NCBI GenBank assembly: GCA_004298115.1
Contig: SCRJ01000113.1
Coordinates: 1 to 38,920, forward strand
DNA from: Acidobacteriota bacterium
GTDB taxonomy: Bacteria; Acidobacteriota; Thermoanaerobaculia; Thermoanaerobaculales; Thermoanaerobaculaceae
Direction of reading: 5' to 3'
DNA length: 38,920 bases
Shown: one piece after another, positions 1 through 8,296 of the stretch
Position numbering within the stretch: the first letter of the stretch is position 1
How the letters are laid out: each line of letters begins with the position of its first letter
Translations under genes and position numbers: made by a program
Notes under the pieces: model-generated
What the model was told of the DNA's origin: nothing
Databases searched by the model: none
The model's input: the letters and a program-made list of their open reading frames with translations, nothing else

Positions 1-137
1 AAGATGCGCTCGTGCGCCTGGCCGCCCTCGCCGCCGCCAATCCCGAGATCGCCGAGTGCGACGTCAACCCTTTGCTCGTGCTGGACGAAGGCCGGGGCTG
101 CGTCGCCGTCGACGCCCGCATCCGCCTCACGCCGTGA
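1..137 (+). CDS. ADP-forming acyl-CoA synthetase, C-terminal fragment (partial)
   Basis: The frame starting at base 3 is open from the window edge to a TGA at 135-137 and gives about 44 residues. It contains ECDVNPLLV followed by a glycine-containing turn and VAVDARIRL. This is the usual end of the ATP-grasp subunit of ADP-forming acetate/acyl-CoA ligases and succinyl-CoA-synthetase-like enzymes, where an acidic residue, then NPL, then a VDARI strand close the domain. These enzymes interconvert acyl-CoA, ADP and phosphate with the acid, CoA and ATP in the cytoplasm. Only the tail is present, so the exact substrate and fusion state cannot be read. The gene converges on folK, whose stop is 23 bases away. 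The family is fairly sure; the substrate is unknown. Confidence 0.7.
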   Translation, partial: DALVRLAALAAANPEIAECDVNPLLVLDEGRGCVAVDARIRLTP

Positions 138-159
138 TCGCAGCCCCGGCGCGCCGCCG

Positions 160-666
160 CTATCGCGCGGGCGCGGTTGGAAACGGGCCGATCCGTTCGC
201 AACGCTGGACCAGGATTGCGGGACGGGCGGCCAGCTCGGGGAGGGTGCGGTGGAGGCGGGGGTGGCGCCAGCCGGGCGCCGCCTCGGCGGCCGGCGCGAG
301 GGCAAAGCGGCGTTCATCCAGGCGCGGGTGCGGCAGCGTCAGCACGATCGACTCGATGACGAGACCGGGCGCGAGGAGCAGATCGAGGTCGAGGGTGCGC
401 GGGCCCCAGCGCTCCTCGCGGGTGCGGTCGCGCCCGGCGGCGGTCTCCAGCCGCTGGCAGAGCGCCAGGAGCTCCGCCGGATGGCGGTCGGTTTCCACGA
501 GCACAGCGGCGTTGAGGTAGTCGGGCTGGGGTGGGCCTTGCGGGGCGCTGCGCCAGACGCCCGAGCGCGCCAGGACACGCAGGCCGCGGGCGAGGTCGTC
601 GAGGGCGCGCGAGAACGCCCGCGCCACGTCGCCGCGGTTGCCGCCGAGGCCGATCACGAGTTGCAC
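160..666 (-). CDS. folK: 2-amino-4-hydroxy-6-hydroxymethyldihydropteridine diphosphokinase
   Basis: FolK transfers diphosphate from ATP to 6-hydroxymethyl-7,8-dihydropterin in folate synthesis, in the cytoplasm. The 168-residue protein begins VQLVIGLGGNRGDV, the N-terminal strand and glycine turn of the family. It carries the signature RWGPRTLDLDLLL with the two metal-binding aspartates, then LPHPRLDERRFALAP, which lines the pterin site. The length fits the family (about 160 residues). I chose the GTG at 664-666 because a GGGGAG motif lies about six bases upstream and the homologous sequence begins there; the reading frame continues upstream to 762 without resemblance to FolK. No folate gene neighbours it, so it appears to be a lone gene, divergent from the coiled-coil gene at 729. 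Confidence 0.93.
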   Translation of the reverse strand: MQLVIGLGGNRGDVARAFSRALDDLARGLRVLARSGVWRSAPQGPPQPDYLNAAVLVETDRHPAELLALCQRLETAAGRDRTREERWGPRTLDLDLLLAPGLVIESIVLTLPHPRLDERRFALAPAAEAAPGWRHPRLHRTLPELAARPAILVQRCERIGPFPTAPAR

Positions 667-728
667 GCGCGTCTCCCCGCCATCCTCGCATGATACGATC
701 CCTCGAACGACGCCGTGGGAGGCGACAG

Positions 729-1256
729 ATGGACGACGCGGTGGCAGCGGCGCGGGAAGCACGCACCCTCCTCGAGCGCCTCGGCGCGCGCGTGCCGGGC
801 TTTACGGGGTACCTGGAACGTGAGCTTCGCCGGGAGGTGGACCAGCTCCTGCGCGCCGATCTCGCCGGCCGGCTCGACGCCGCACGCGCGGGCGTGGCGG
901 CGTTCTCCCGCACGCTCCGCCTCGGAGCGGCCGAGCGGCTGGCCCGCCTGGCGGCGCTCGACAGGTCGCTCGACGGCGCCGCGAACGCGCTCCGGCACGC
1001 GGGTTCCGGCTTCGGCGGGATGTTCGACGCGGTCAAGGTGCGCGAGGAGCAGCTCGAGGCGCTGTACCGCTTCGACCTCGACCTCGTCGAGCGCGTCGAC
1101 GCCGTGCGCGCGGCGTCCTCGGCCCTCGGCGCCGACGAGGAGGCCGTCGCCCGGCTCGAACAGGCGGTGGCTGCGGTCAGCGCCGCCCTCGCCGGCCGCG
1201 AACGGGCCGTGGTCGGCGCCTTCGGAGAGCGAACCCGCGAAAGGGGTGAGCGATGA
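729..1256 (+). CDS. Coiled-coil protein of unknown function, coupled to SPFH gene
   Basis: I do not recognise the family. The 175-residue product is almost wholly predicted helix, rich in Ala, Arg, Glu and Leu with heptad-like spacing. It has a short Gly/Phe break (GSGFGGMFDAVKVREEQL) near the middle. There is no signal peptide and no membrane segment. The ATG at 729 is preceded by GGGAGG about six bases upstream, which decides the start. Its TGA overlaps the ATG of the SPFH gene (ATGA at 1253-1256), so the two are translationally coupled and probably act together, perhaps as an adaptor of the SPFH assembly. That role is inferred from position only. Paired strong SD and coupling argue that the gene is real. 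Confidence 0.7.
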   Translation: MDDAVAAAREARTLLERLGARVPGFTGYLERELRREVDQLLRADLAGRLDAARAGVAAFSRTLRLGAAERLARLAALDRSLDGAANALRHAGSGFGGMFDAVKVREEQLEALYRFDLDLVERVDAVRAASSALGADEEAVARLEQAVAAVSAALAGRERAVVGAFGERTRERGER

Positions 1257-2308
1257 ACGAATTCCTCGAGGTCCTCGAGCACTACGATCCCACCGGCGAG
1301 GAGATCGCGTTCCGCTACCCGCCCGAGGGCAGCGCGGAGATCAAGTTCGGGGCGCAGCTCGTCGTGCACGAGGCGCAGGAGGCGGTGTTCTACCGCGACG
1401 GCCGCGCCCTCGACGTCTTCGGCCCCGGCCGCCACACGCTCACGACGCAGAACATCCCGGTCGTGACCAAGGTCCTGGCGCTGCCGTTCGGCTTCACCTC
1501 GCCGTTTCGCGTCCAGGTCGTGTTCGTCTCCAAGCGCACCTTCCTCGACCAGAAGTGGGGGACGCGCGAGCCCGTCGTCTTCCGCGACCGCGAACTCGGC
1601 GCCGTGCGCCTGCGGGCGTTCGGCACGTATGCATACCGGATCCGGGACGCGCGCACCTTCGTCAACACGGTCGTGGGGTCTCTCGGACAGTTCGACACGG
1701 CGCGCCTCGCCGACTTCTACCGCGACATGATCGTGGCCCGGCTCAACGACCTGCTCGGCGAGAGCCTGACGTCGATCCTGGACCTGCCCGCCCACTACGA
1801 CGAGCTGGCGCAGCTCGCCAAGGCCAGGCTCGTCGAGGACTTCGGCAAGTACGGCGTCGACCTCTCCGACTTCTACGTCAACTCGGTCACGCCGCCGGAC
1901 GAGGTGCTCGCGCGCCTCGACGAGCGTGCCGCGATCGGCGCCGTCGGCGACCTCGCCGCCTACACGCGTTTCAAGGCCGCGGTGGCGATGGGGGACGCGG
2001 CGCGCGCCGACGGCCAGGGCGGCGGCGGCGCCTCGGGCGGCCTCGGCATCGGCCTCGGCGCGGGGTTCGGCGTCCAGATGGCGGGCGCCCTCAGCGAGGC
2101 GATGCGCGCGGGCGCGGGCGCTCCGGCGGCCGCCGGCGCGTGCGCGCGCTGCGGCAATCCGGTGCCGGTGGGCGCGCGCTTCTGCCCGGCGTGCGGCGCC
2201 CCGCTGACGGCGGCGTGCCCGCGCTGTCAGAAACCGGTGCCCGCCGCGGCGCGTTTCTGCCCCGCCTGCGGCGCTCCGATGACGCCAGGGCCAGCCCCGG
2301 CGTCGTAG
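1253..2308 (+). CDS. SPFH/band-7-like protein with two C-terminal zinc ribbons
   Basis: The 351-residue protein resembles the YdjI-type SPFH proteins annotated as virion core protein-like. Residues about 1-250 form the SPFH-like body, with segments such as FRYPPEGSAEIKFGAQL and VHEAQEAVFYRDG. A Gly/Ala-rich linker follows (about 255-295). Two tandem zinc ribbons end the protein: C297/C300/C311/C314 and C322/C325/C336/C339, both of the form CxxC-x10-CxxC. There is no N-terminal membrane segment, so it may be a cytosolic or peripheral scaffold. Relatives form membrane-associated oligomers linked to stress responses. Here it is coupled by ATGA to the coiled-coil gene upstream. The biological role is not established; the domain assignment is fairly sure. 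Confidence 0.8.
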   Translation: MNEFLEVLEHYDPTGEEIAFRYPPEGSAEIKFGAQLVVHEAQEAVFYRDGRALDVFGPGRHTLTTQNIPVVTKVLALPFGFTSPFRVQVVFVSKRTFLDQKWGTREPVVFRDRELGAVRLRAFGTYAYRIRDARTFVNTVVGSLGQFDTARLADFYRDMIVARLNDLLGESLTSILDLPAHYDELAQLAKARLVEDFGKYGVDLSDFYVNSVTPPDEVLARLDERAAIGAVGDLAAYTRFKAAVAMGDAARADGQGGGGASGGLGIGLGAGFGVQMAGALSEAMRAGAGAPAAAGACARCGNPVPVGARFCPACGAPLTAACPRCQKPVPAAARFCPACGAPMTPGPAPAS

Positions 2309-2339
2309 CGGGCGGCGAGAGACCAAGACCGGCCGCCCG
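2309..2339 (+). terminator. Possible hairpin at convergent gene ends
   Basis: CGGGCGGC (2309-2316) pairs with GCCGCCCG (2332-2339) across a 15-base loop, directly after the SPFH stop codon. There is no T-run on either strand. It sits between convergent genes and may slow readthrough, but it is weak evidence for a terminator. Confidence 0.3.
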
Positions 2340-2388
2340 GCGCGCGTTCGCCACGGTGATGGCATGCGGTCGTTGCCGCGGCCGATCG

Positions 2389-2955
2389 TTACGGCGCGTC
2401 TTCTTCGGGGAACAACCCCGGCTGCGGGCAGACCAGCGGTTCGAGGCGGGCCATGACGACGTCGCCCCAGGTGGGGTGCTCGCCGGGGGGGAGGCGCAAG
2501 GCGTCGAGACCGCGCCGGCCGAGCTGCTCGTCGAGGAGCGCGTCGATGTCGCGCTGAAACGCGATGTCGGTGTCGCGCACCCCGTCCCACCGCGGCGTCG
2601 TCCAGATCGGCACCTTGACCAGCAGGTCGTAGGTCGCCAGCCACGCGCCGAGCAGCGGCTCCCAGCTCGCCTGCGTCCCGGCGGCGTGGAGGAGGTAGCA
2701 GTAGTTGTCGAGCACCGAGCGGTCGCAGAGCACGAGCGGGTGGCCGGCCTCGGCCTCGAGCTCCCACGCCATCTGCGTGTGCAGGATCCACCCCTGCGCG
2801 GCGAGCGAGGTCTCGCGGTTGATCGGCAGCGGGCAGCGGCGCGCGACCTCGCGCACCAACTCCACATCCACGTCGCGCCGCTTGAGGCGTGCGGCCAGCT
2901 CGAAGCACAGCGTCGTCTTGCCGACGCCGTGCGTGCCGATGAGCGCGACCTTCAC
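2389..2955 (-). CDS. P-loop ATPase/kinase of AAA_28 type
   Basis: The 188-residue protein starts [16 protein letters not shown], a Walker A motif at about residues 7-15. It continues with LVREVARRCPLPINRETSL, and LVLCDRSVLDNYCYLL resembles the DRS/DRG segment of nucleoside or nicotinamide-riboside kinase-like P-loop proteins. This layout (short, P-loop then DRS) matches the AAA_28 family, whose members include NadR-like kinases and uncharacterised ATPases; the substrate cannot be told. The GTG start overlaps the TGA of the Ser/Thr kinase gene by four bases (GTGA at 2952-2955), so both are read from one mRNA with coupled translation. A function linked to the kinase is inferred from this arrangement only. 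Confidence 0.75.
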   Translation of the reverse strand: MKVALIGTHGVGKTTLCFELAARLKRRDVDVELVREVARRCPLPINRETSLAAQGWILHTQMAWELEAEAGHPLVLCDRSVLDNYCYLLHAAGTQASWEPLLGAWLATYDLLVKVPIWTTPRWDGVRDTDIAFQRDIDALLDEQLGRRGLDALRLPPGEHPTWGDVVMARLEPLVCPQPGLFPEEDAP

Positions 2956-5444
2956 GTCGCCACCCCGCGCTCGATCGCGGTGAGGGCGGCGAGCAACGCC
3001 GCGCCGTCGCGCGGGCGCGAGTCCGGGTCCTTGGCGAGGCAGCGCAGGATCAGGTGAGCGATCGCGGGCTCGAGGTCGGGGGCCAACGCCTGCGGGTCCG
3101 GCGCGGGCTGCTCGAGGTGCGCGCGCAGGATGTTGCCGGTGGCGAACGGCAGCGTCCCGGTCGCCATCTGAAAGAAGGTCACACCGAGGGCGTAGATGTC
3201 GGTGCGCTCGTCCGGCGCCTCGCCGAGGACCTGCTCCGGCGCCATGTAGAACGGCGTCCCCGTCGCGCCCGACGCGGAGAGGTCGAGCTCGTCGAGGCGC
3301 CGGGCGATGCCGAAGTCGAGGATCTTCACCTGGCGGCGGTCGGCGAGGATCATGTTGGCGGGCTTGAGGTCGCGGTGGACGACGTGGCGCTCGTGGGCGT
3401 AGCTGGCCGCGTCGATGATCTGCCGCATCAACGCCAGCAGGTGCCGGCGCACGAACGGCGGCTCCTCGCGGATGAGCTGCAGCAAGGTCGGGCCCGAGAC
3501 GAACTCCATCGAGATGTAGAACGACGAGAAGCCGCGGTCGAAGTCGTAGATGTGGACGATCCCCGGGTGCGAGAGCGCGGCGGCGGCGCGCGCCTCGCGC
3601 TCGAAGCGCCGGATCGCCTCGGGCGTGTGCTGCCGCGGGTTCAGGATCTTGATCGCGACGGTGCGCCCGAGACGGGAGTCGCGAGCGCGGTACACGACGC
3701 CCATCCCGCCCCGCCCCAGCTCCTGTTCGAGCACGTAGCGGGCCGCCGGATCGGTGACGCCGGCCGCTGCGGGCTCGCGGCCCGGCGCAGGCGGCGCGCC
3801 CGACGACGCGGCGTCGTTGGCGGCGCGCTGCGCCGCGACGCGCTGCAGGCGCTGGCCGGCGTCGCGGAAGGCGTAGTCGAACTCGACCACCCGGCGCCAC
3901 GCGCCCTCGGCGGCGCGCACGTCGCCGTGGCGCTCGAGCAGCTCCGCGAGGGTATAGGCGGCGGGAAGCACCTCGCGTCGCAGCGGCAGGCCGGCGACCG
4001 CGCGCTGTACCGCGCTGATCGCCGCGGTGGTCTCGCCCTGCTCCGCCAACCACGATCCGAGCGCCGCCAGCGGCTCCGCCAGGGCCGGGAACGTGCCGCC
4101 GTACCCCGACAGCAGCTCCCACGCCGCGCGCATGTCGCCGCTGCCGTACAGCGTGACGAACCCCTCCTCGACCCGGCCCATGCGCGCCAGCAGGTGGGCG
4201 CGCTCCGCCGTCAGGCCGCCGCGCGCGAGCGCCTCCTCGGCGCGCAGCAGGTCGCCCGCCTGTTCGTGGCACCGCGCCGCCTCCGCGAACTCGCCCGCCG
4301 CCTCCCACGCTGCTCCCGCCTCGCCCCATTCCTCCAGTTCGGCGTACAGCGCGGCGGCCTCGCGCGGGTCGAGGCGCTCGCGGGCGAGCCTGGCGGCCTC
4401 GCGCGGCAGCCCCGCGGCCCGGTAGGCGTCGAACGCCTCGCGATGGCGTCCCAACCGCTCCAACGCCGCCGCCGCCTCCGCGGCCATCCCCGCCGTTCGA
4501 TACTCCTGCAGCGCTTCCTCGACCTTGCCGGCGGCCGCCATCGCCCCGCCGCGCAGGCGAGCCGCGTCCTCGGTCCGCCCGGCCAGGCGCAGGGCGTCGG
4601 CCGCACGGATCGTCTCGCCCGCCTGTTCGAAGGCGCGCGCCGCGTCGAGCGGCTGGTCGGCGGCGAGGAAGAGGTCGGCCGCCTCCCGCTGGCGCCCGCA
4701 CGCCAGCGCCACGGCGGCGGCGAGCGCCGGCCGCTTGCCGTCGCGCGCCGTGCGGATCGCGACCTCGGCCTGCGCCGCCCCGAGACGGCGCCCCTCGAGC
4801 GCGAGCTCGACCGCGTGCAACGCGCGGCGCACGTCGCCGGCGCGAGCGAACGGCTCGACCGCCAACTCCGGACGGCCGTGTTCGATCAGGTGTTGGCCGT
4901 AGCGCAGCCAGACCTCGTTCGCCTCGGTTTCCCGGCCCGCCCGCGCATACAGCTGACCGGCGGCGGCGAGCGAGTCGCCGCCCTCGCGCTGCAGCAGCTC
5001 GGCAGCGCGGCCGAGCTGCCCTCGGGTGCGGGCGAGTTCCGCCGCGCGTCCCCACGCCCGGGCGCGCAAGAAGCTGCGCGAGGCCCGCCGCGGCCGGCCG
5101 GCCTCGAGCCAGTACTCGCCCGCGGCGCGGTGGTCACCGCGGCGGGCGGACCTGACTGCGAGCTCGGCGGGGCTTCCGGCGGCCGGCGAGAACAGACCTC
5201 CGGCTGCGAGCAGCAGCGCGACCGCCAGCAGGTGCCCGGCGGTCATGATCAACGCGGAGTGGGCTGCGGCGAGGAACGAGGGGAGGGCGGCGTTGAGCGC
5301 GTTCGGTCCGAGCAGAGGCACCAACCACCACAGGTTCAGCCAGAGCAGGAGCAACGCGGCCGCGAGGCCCGTGAGGCTGCGGCTGCCGCGCGTGACGAGC
5401 ACGCCGAGAGCGGGCGTCAGCGCAACTCCGGGGCCGAACGGCAT
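2952..5444 (-). CDS. Membrane-anchored helical-repeat protein with C-terminal Ser/Thr protein kinase
   Basis: The 830-residue protein has an unusual order. Residues about 15-75 hold hydrophobic membrane segments (one contains [15 protein letters not shown]). Residues about 90-555 are a long run of TPR-like helical pairs. The kinase domain occupies about 570-825. Kinase motifs are complete: glycine loop [17 protein letters not shown] with Lys599, HRDLKPAN at about 690-697, DFG at 710-712 and APE at about 735-737, so it should be active. PknB-like bacterial kinases usually have the kinase domain first and the sensor after the membrane segment. Here the membrane anchor and repeats precede it. 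Both ends would be cytoplasmic if the membrane part is a hairpin. The downstream P-loop ATPase gene is coupled by GTGA. The first ATG was taken as start; no clear SD is visible. Confidence 0.88.
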   Translation of the reverse strand: MPFGPGVALTPALGVLVTRGSRSLTGLAAALLLLWLNLWWLVPLLGPNALNAALPSFLAAAHSALIMTAGHLLAVALLLAAGGLFSPAAGSPAELAVRSARRGDHRAAGEYWLEAGRPRRASRSFLRARAWGRAAELARTRGQLGRAAELLQREGGDSLAAAGQLYARAGRETEANEVWLRYGQHLIEHGRPELAVEPFARAGDVRRALHAVELALEGRRLGAAQAEVAIRTARDGKRPALAAAVALACGRQREAADLFLAADQPLDAARAFEQAGETIRAADALRLAGRTEDAARLRGGAMAAAGKVEEALQEYRTAGMAAEAAAALERLGRHREAFDAYRAAGLPREAARLARERLDPREAAALYAELEEWGEAGAAWEAAGEFAEAARCHEQAGDLLRAEEALARGGLTAERAHLLARMGRVEEGFVTLYGSGDMRAAWELLSGYGGTFPALAEPLAALGSWLAEQGETTAAISAVQRAVAGLPLRREVLPAAYTLAELLERHGDVRAAEGAWRRVVEFDYAFRDAGQRLQRVAAQRAANDAASSGAPPAPGREPAAAGVTDPAARYVLEQELGRGGMGVVYRARDSRLGRTVAIKILNPRQHTPEAIRRFEREARAAAALSHPGIVHIYDFDRGFSSFYISMEFVSGPTLLQLIREEPPFVRRHLLALMRQIIDAASYAHERHVVHRDLKPANMILADRRQVKILDFGIARRLDELDLSASGATGTPFYMAPEQVLGEAPDERTDIYALGVTFFQMATGTLPFATGNILRAHLEQPAPDPQALAPDLEPAIAHLILRCLAKDPDSRPRDGAALLAALTAIERGVAT

Positions 5445-5548
5445 GCGCGCATTCTAGCGCGCCCGGTTGCCCGGTTCCCGACCGTGACGCAGGGCTCGGC
5501 CGTCGTTTCCGCACCGGCGGAAGTCCAGGTTGCCGTTTCATCGTTGCC

Positions 5549-5630
5549 GTCATCCCCGCGGGGGTGGGGAGCCGGGACCTCCGGTGTCGAGGGCCGAGGC
5601 CCGGGTTCCCACCCTTGCGGGAGGACGACG
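5549..5630. repeat. Dispersed palindromic repeat, copy A
   Basis: The left arm starts GTCATCCCCGCGGGGGTGGG and the right arm ends GGTTCCCACCCTTGCGGG followed by AGGACGACG. The arms are imperfect inverted repeats. Related elements occur at 8160-8247 and 29997-30074. All three are intergenic and share the GTCATCCC/GGGAAYGACG end pattern of REP-like or MITE-like repeats common in GC-rich genomes. Confidence 0.6.
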
Positions 5631-5721
5631 CGAACCAGCGCGGCGGCGCCGGCGGGCGCGGGCGCCGCTCGGCGCCTCCGCCGGGTGCGGACGCGAGGTC
5701 GAGCCGGAGCCGGGAAGGGGG

Positions 5722-5750
5722 CTTGAAAGTTTACAATGTTTCGCTCATAT
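5722..5750 (+). promoter_or_regulatory. Heat-shock (sigma-32-like) promoter of dnaJ
   Basis: CTTGAAA (5722-5728) matches the sigma-32 -35 element exactly. After a 14-base spacer, GCTCATAT (5743-5750) matches CCCCATNT at most positions. A start near 5757 would give a leader of about 29 bases to the dnaJ ATG at 5786. The local sequence is clearly lower in GC than its surroundings. Heat-shock control of a chaperone gene is expected from family knowledge. No CIRCE element was seen. Confidence 0.55.
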
Positions 5751-5785
5751 TTGTGACGCGGCGTGCGCCGCGGGAAACGAGGCAC

Positions 5786-6766
5786 ATGAGAGACCTGTAC
5801 GAGGTGCTCGGGGTCGCGAAGGGCGCCAGCGCGGACGAGATCAAGAAGGCGTACCGCAAGCTGGCGCGCCGCTACCACCCCGACGTCAACCCGGGAAACC
5901 CCGAGGCCGTCAAGCGCTTCCGCGAGATCCAGGAAGCCCACGCCGTGCTCTCCGACGCCGACAAGCGGGCGCAGTACGACCGCTTCGGCACGGTGGACGA
6001 GGGCGGTGCGCCGGCCGGGCCGCGCCCCCGCCGCGGCGCGCAGGGACCGGCCGGGGGGTTCGACTTCCGCTCCTTCGGCGGCTTTGCCGACCTCGGCGAC
6101 ATCTTCGGCACCATGTTCGGCGGCTTCGGTCGCGGCGCGCCGCCGCCGCCGGAGGCCCCGGTCGAGGCGGCGGTCGAGCTCGACCTCGCCGATGCGGTGC
6201 GCGGCGTCAGCGTGGTGGTGCCGGTGCGGCGGGAGGTGGCGTGCAGCGAGTGCGGCGGCAGCGGCCACGCCCGCGCCGGCGTCTGCCCGCGCTGCCACGG
6301 CGCCGGCGTGCTGGTGCGGACCGACCGGCTGCGGGTCAAGCTCCCCGCCGGGGTGGGGGACGGCGACCGGGTGCGCGCCAGCCTCAAGGACGGCGGCCGG
6401 CGTGAGGTCGCGGTCGTCGTCAAGGTCCGGCCGCACCCGTTCTTCGAGCGCAAGGGGAACGACATCCACACGGTGGTGCCGGTATCGTTCCCGGAGGCCT
6501 ACCTCGGCGCCGACGTGGAGATCGGCACGATCCACGGCCCGGTGCGCGCCAAGATCCCGGCCGGCACCCAGTCCGGGCAGCGCTTCCGGTTGCGCGGCAA
6601 GGGCGTGCGCAGCGTCAAGACCGGCGTCAACGGCGACCACTACTACACGGTCCAGGTGACGGTCCCGCGCGTCGTCTCCCCCGCGGGGCGCGACGCCGCG
6701 CGCAAGGTCGCCGACCTGTACACCGGCGCCGGCGACCCCCGCGCCGCCCTCCCGCGCTCGCTGTAG
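5786..6766 (+). CDS. dnaJ: DnaJ-type co-chaperone with a halved zinc finger
   Basis: The 326-residue protein is a Hsp40 co-chaperone that would stimulate DnaK ATPase in the cytoplasm. The J domain covers residues 1-70 with the HPD motif at 31-33. A Gly/Phe-rich linker follows ([19 protein letters not shown]). The zinc-binding part is short: only C153/C156 and C167/C170 (CSECGGSG and CPRCHGAG), two of the usual four CxxCxGxG motifs. The C-terminal substrate-binding sheets (about 172-315) look normal. It therefore lies between class A DnaJ and class B CbpA proteins. The ATG at 5786 follows a weak GAGG and opens directly into the J domain. A heat-shock-like promoter precedes it. Its last 190 bases recur at 7828-8018. 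Confidence 0.9.
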   Translation: MRDLYEVLGVAKGASADEIKKAYRKLARRYHPDVNPGNPEAVKRFREIQEAHAVLSDADKRAQYDRFGTVDEGGAPAGPRPRRGAQGPAGGFDFRSFGGFADLGDIFGTMFGGFGRGAPPPPEAPVEAAVELDLADAVRGVSVVVPVRREVACSECGGSGHARAGVCPRCHGAGVLVRTDRLRVKLPAGVGDGDRVRASLKDGGRREVAVVVKVRPHPFFERKGNDIHTVVPVSFPEAYLGADVEIGTIHGPVRAKIPAGTQSGQRFRLRGKGVRSVKTGVNGDHYYTVQVTVPRVVSPAGRDAARKVADLYTGAGDPRAALPRSL

Positions 6767-6774
6767 CGGCCGCC
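6575..6774 (+). repeat. Direct repeat A: 3' end of the intact dnaJ
   Basis: This segment and 7828-8026 are near-identical direct repeats of about 200 bases, with roughly a dozen differences and one single-base deletion in the second. They flank the radical SAM gene. Both extend a few bases past the TAG stop (CTGTAGCGGCCGC is shared), so the repeat boundary does not respect the gene end. Confidence 0.85.
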
Positions 6775-6784
6775 CGTTTCACTT

Positions 6785-7795
6785 CTATGCGAATGGGCCG
6801 AGCGGGCGCGGTTTGGCTAAAAGGCGGAAGTACGCATCGTCGTCGGCGGGGTCGTCCTTGCAGATCGTGCAGGTCGGACACCACAGCAACGGCCGTTCCC
6901 TGCGGAACTGGTCACGCAGGCGTGCGCGCCACGATCCGTTCCAGACTTGATCGAAACTCGAATCCCTCAGGTTGCCGAGGGGTTCCCGCGCCCACAGCAT
7001 GCACGGCATGACATCGCCGTTGGCGGCGATTGCCACCCGTCTTTCCAGAGCGTGGCACGGCGGCACGCCGGAAAGATCGACCTTCAGACCAGGAGCATTC
7101 TCGCTCAGGATCAAGACCGACACCGCGGCGGCATCGCAGAGGGCCTTGCACTCCAGCAGCACGGATCGGAGCTCATCCCCATGGTGCTTCAGTTGCCGCG
7201 CTTGGAGGCCGATTCCGGGGAAGGTGAGGGTTTCACGCAGTTCGACCTCCCCGGCGCCCCACTGCAACGCGCGGCGCACCGCCTCGACGGCGCTGCGGAA
7301 GTTGTCCTGCACCAGGGTGATGATGACCCGCAAGATCGGTTGGTGTGGGGCGCGGGCAAAGAAGTCCTGCGCATGGGCCGTATTGACCAGCAGCCTGTCC
7401 CACGAGGCGCCACGCCGGACGGTTTCATAGGAGATCGCATCACCACCGTCCAATGAAATCGCGATGCGCCAGAGGCGCGCATCGACGCACGCCTGGAGAT
7501 GTTCGTCCCGCAGCAGTTGGGCGTTGGTGACGAACTCCATGCGCGGTACCTCAAATTCCCCGGCGAACCGAAGGTATCGGGCGAATTTCGGGTTCATCAG
7601 CGGCTCGGTCAAGCACGAGAGCGTGAGGTACTCCGCCTGCGGAAACACCTGCCTCGCGACCTTCTCATAGAGCTCCCAGGGCATGGTGTACTTGGGAAGT
7701 GCCGCCACCCTCGGGTCGGAGAAGGCGCAGGTCACGCACTTCAGATTGCACGCGTTGACGGTGTCGAGAAAGACCTCGAGGGTACGCTCGGCCAT
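6785..7795 (-). CDS. Radical SAM protein with SPASM-like C-terminal cysteines
   Basis: The 336-residue protein has the cluster motif CNLKCVTC (CxxxCxxC) about 20 residues from its start, so it should bind a 4Fe-4S cluster and cleave S-adenosylmethionine. The C-terminal part has VMPCMLW, GNLRDSSFDQVWNG and CPTCTIC, the pattern of a SPASM auxiliary-cluster domain. Such enzymes modify peptides, sugars or cofactors; the substrate is unknown, and no precursor peptide was seen nearby. I chose the ATG at 7793-7795; an in-frame ATG at 7819 is also possible. An extended -10 (TGCTATGCT) ends about seven bases before the chosen ATG, suggesting a leaderless mRNA. GC is visibly lower than in the flanking genes. 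It sits between two copies of the dnaJ 3' end, which suggests acquisition by transfer. Confidence 0.85.
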   Translation of the reverse strand: MAERTLEVFLDTVNACNLKCVTCAFSDPRVAALPKYTMPWELYEKVARQVFPQAEYLTLSCLTEPLMNPKFARYLRFAGEFEVPRMEFVTNAQLLRDEHLQACVDARLWRIAISLDGGDAISYETVRRGASWDRLLVNTAHAQDFFARAPHQPILRVIITLVQDNFRSAVEAVRRALQWGAGEVELRETLTFPGIGLQARQLKHHGDELRSVLLECKALCDAAAVSVLILSENAPGLKVDLSGVPPCHALERRVAIAANGDVMPCMLWAREPLGNLRDSSFDQVWNGSWRARLRDQFRRERPLLWCPTCTICKDDPADDDAYFRLLAKPRPLGPFA

Positions 7796-7827
7796 GGCCC
7801 GGAGCATAGCAAATGCCACTGGATCAG

Positions 7828-8018
7828 GGGCAGCGCTTCCGGCTGCGCGGCAAGGGCGTTCGCAACGTCAAGACGGCGTCAACGGCGACCACTTCTACAC
7901 GGTCCAGGTGATGGTCCCGCGCGTCGTCTCGCCGGCGGGGCGCGACGCCGCGCGCAAGGTCGCCGACCTGTACGCCGGCGCCGGCGACCCCCGCGCCGGC
8001 CTGCCGCGCTCGCTGTAG
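7828..8018 (+). pseudogene. Frameshifted duplicate of the dnaJ 3' end
   Basis: The sequence matches 6575-6766 at about 94% by eye and ends at the equivalent TAG (8016-8018). It lacks the J domain and everything before the last roughly 60 codons. One C is missing where the intact gene reads GTCAAGACCGGCGTC (here GTCAAGACGGCGTC), which shifts the frame. After the shift the reading frame gives VNGDHFYTVQVMVPRVV and an end in PRSL. It is a remnant that cannot make a chaperone. Confidence 0.85.
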
Positions 8019-8159
8019 CGGCCGCTCACTGCGGGACTCAACCCGGGAGCGCCTGCGCCCCCAGCGCTCGGCAGCGGCGGCACGGAGGCCGGGCGGCCGC
8101 GCCGCGGGAACAGTGATCAAGCCGTGAGGTGGGCGTCTCGTCAGCCCCGCAAGGCTTTC

Positions 8160-8247
8160 CGTCATCCCCACGAAAGCAGGGATCTCCGCTTTCCGGCATC
8201 AAGGCAAGGATTTGAGGGGCCTGGGTACCCGCGTTCGCGGGAACGAC
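8160..8247. repeat. Dispersed palindromic repeat, copy B
   Basis: The left arm is CGTCATCCCCACGAAAGCAG and the right arm is GGTACCCGCGTTCGCGGGAA followed by CGACG. It belongs to the same kind of element as 5549-5630 and 29997-30074. The interval 8027-8296 contains nothing else that I can recognise. Confidence 0.65.
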
Positions 8248-8296
8248 GCCGAGAGCCAGCGAGACGGCGACGTGCGGGGGGAGGTGCCAAGCGAAA

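Noticed and set aside
2705-2983. Plus-strand frame opposite the P-loop ATPase
   Set aside because: It has a Ser/Arg-rich shadow composition; the minus strand has the Walker A and DRS motifs.
314-5055. Long minus-strand frames at 314-2908 and 2389-5055 that join separate genes
   Set aside because: Only short portions (the tail of the P-loop ATPase at 2389-2955) are coding. The rest is Arg/Ala-rich shadow of folK, the SPFH gene and the kinase.
7683-8018. A 111-codon plus frame ending like DnaJ, considered as a functional small gene
   Set aside because: Its first half is antisense to the radical SAM gene and the DnaJ part is entered only through the frameshift. It is a remnant.
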